A stretch of 5,162 nucleotides of DNA. It comes from an uncultured Eubacterium sp. Lineage in GTDB: Bacteria > Bacillota_A > Clostridia > Lachnospirales > Lachnospiraceae. Location of the stretch: NCBI GenBank assembly GCA_948759685.1, contig CAQBGY010000197.1, positions 1 through 5,162 on the forward strand, written 5' to 3'. This document shows, in pieces, positions 5,146-5,162 of the stretch (the first letter of the stretch is position 1; each line of letters begins with the position of its first letter). The position numbers were made by a program, and so were the translations under genes. The notes beneath the pieces are model-generated. The model saw nothing but the letters and a program-made list of their open reading frames with translations, was not told the DNA's origin and searched no databases.

Positions 5146-5162
5146 AAACTATCCACCTCTTT

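Overview
The window is AT-rich DNA with strong AGGAGG-type ribosome binding sites, canonical -10 boxes and several U-tract terminators. Together with an XRE-S24 repressor and a Bacillus-type MazF, this points to a low-GC Firmicute. Clostridia, perhaps Lachnospiraceae, is my best guess, but that is inference from style and not a match. No housekeeping gene, rRNA, tRNA, CRISPR array, transposase or integrase is visible. The small regulator and toxin-like genes, each with its own promoter or terminator, suggest an accessory region such as a genomic island or prophage remnant.

Layout. Positions 78-2047 hold two divergent genes for related membrane-anchored proteins: one transmembrane helix, a short Asn-rich segment, a coiled coil and a C-terminal beta-rich domain resembling NPCBM. 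They share a 167-bp intergenic region with back-to-back promoters. A good terminator (2056-2083) follows the rightward gene. Next, leftward, is a 194-aa protein (2125-2709) with a possible ADP-ribosyltransferase-like motif order and a 23-bp palindrome upstream. Then, leftward, comes an S24/LexA-type autoprotease domain protein (2947-3519) that lacks the usual N-terminal DNA-binding domain. Divergent from it is a PemK/MazF-type toxin (3608-4237) with an 80-residue N-terminal extension and no adjacent antitoxin. After two small look-alike hairpins and a bidirectional terminator, an intact XRE-S24 repressor (4393-5145) runs leftward from the right edge.

How the parts may work together. The promoters of the rightward coiled-coil gene and the MazF-like gene share a long non-canonical upstream element at the same distance (25 bp) from the -10 box. 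This suggests they answer to one activator or sigma factor. S24 repressors cleave themselves upon DNA damage and release neighbouring genes, so control of the toxin-like genes by the intact or the headless S24 protein is a reasonable but untested idea. Four of the six genes have no firm function. The most unusual features are the shared promoter module, the headless S24 protein, the paired surface proteins and the two covarying hairpins at 4267-4330.
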